5,567 nt of DNA from Rickettsiales bacterium (GTDB taxonomy: Bacteria; Pseudomonadota; Alphaproteobacteria; Rickettsiales; UBA1997). How positions within the stretch are numbered: position 1 is the first letter of the stretch; the number at the start of each line of letters is the position of its first letter. Positions 5,526 through 5,567 of this stretch are shown here, piece by piece. The position numbers and the translations under genes were made by a program. The notes below the pieces were generated by a model. That model made no database searches and was not told the DNA's origin. It saw only the letters and a list, made by a program, of their open reading frames with translations. The stretch covers positions 1 through 5,567 of the forward strand of contig CANKYC010000070.1 of the NCBI GenBank assembly GCA_947487845.1, in the 5' to 3' direction.

Positions 5526-5554
5526 ATTATATTTCTCTCGCGCCGCCTTTTAAA
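5526..5554 (-). promoter_or_regulatory. Minus-strand sigma-70-type promoter
   Basis: On the minus strand, TTTAAA (plus 5549-5554) and a perfect TATAAT (plus 5526-5531) are separated by exactly 17 bp. Transcription would begin near 5519 and run leftward into the nested inverted repeat at 5509-5364, which makes a minus-strand small RNA possible. AT-rich DNA yields such matches by chance, hence moderate confidence. Confidence 0.45.
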
Positions 5555-5567
5555 GCTGAAAGCTTTT
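5552..5567 (+). terminator. Short hairpin at the window edge
   Basis: AAAGCT (5552-5557) and AGCTTT (5561-5566) pair around GAA and are followed by T at the window's last base. It could be a small terminator, but the sequence ends before the length of any T run can be seen, and it overlaps the -35 of the proposed minus-strand promoter. Confidence 0.3.

Overview
The window is AT-rich DNA from a Gram-negative bacterium. It encodes a signal-peptide-bearing outer-membrane beta-barrel protein and a two-partner-secretion outer-membrane transporter. The base composition, the weak or absent Shine-Dalgarno sequences, the very short genes and the IS debris would fit an AT-rich alphaproteobacterium, possibly a Rickettsiales- or Holosporales-like lineage. 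That placement is inference; no rRNA or other diagnostic marker is present.

Left part (1-2765), all on the plus strand: the last 34 codons of a protein that looks like the C-terminus of a periplasmic parvulin-type foldase; a small 8-stranded-type OMP (276-845) closed by a strong Rho-independent terminator (870-902); and a 603-residue ShlB/FhaC/HecB-type TpsB transporter (954-2765). No TpsA exoprotein is in the window. A common theme of envelope biogenesis (foldase, OMP, Omp85-superfamily transporter) is plausible but not proven.

Middle (2762-4034): the minus-strand C-terminal remnant of a HEPN-like protein converges on the transporter and overlaps its stop codon. It is cut off by a complete 1,124-bp insertion sequence (2911-4034) with perfect 32-bp terminal inverted repeats. 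The IS encodes a zinc-ribbon/HTH/DDE transposase of the IS256 'variant Zn-binding' (IS1249-like) type. Its gene is out of frame with its only ATG at an A7 tract. The IS has no target-site duplication and the other half of the HEPN gene is missing, so the junction has been rearranged.

Right part (4035-5567): mostly non-coding and repeat-rich. Two direct copies (4052-4295 and 5077-5318) of an unrecognised ~243-bp element show blocks of near-identity separated by diverged linkers, like a structured RNA or a small mobile repeat. They flank one small gene (4373-4783) for a membrane-anchored protein with a C/H-C/C zinc-knuckle motif. Between that gene and the second copy lies a 100-bp-spaced degenerate duplication containing a long hairpin and a second hairpin followed by a T tract. 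After the second copy there is a nested inverted-repeat structure (5364-5509), with a good minus-strand promoter just outside it. The palindrome TTCGAA recurs seven times across this stretch. I could not match this repeat system to any family I know; it is the most interesting part of the window.
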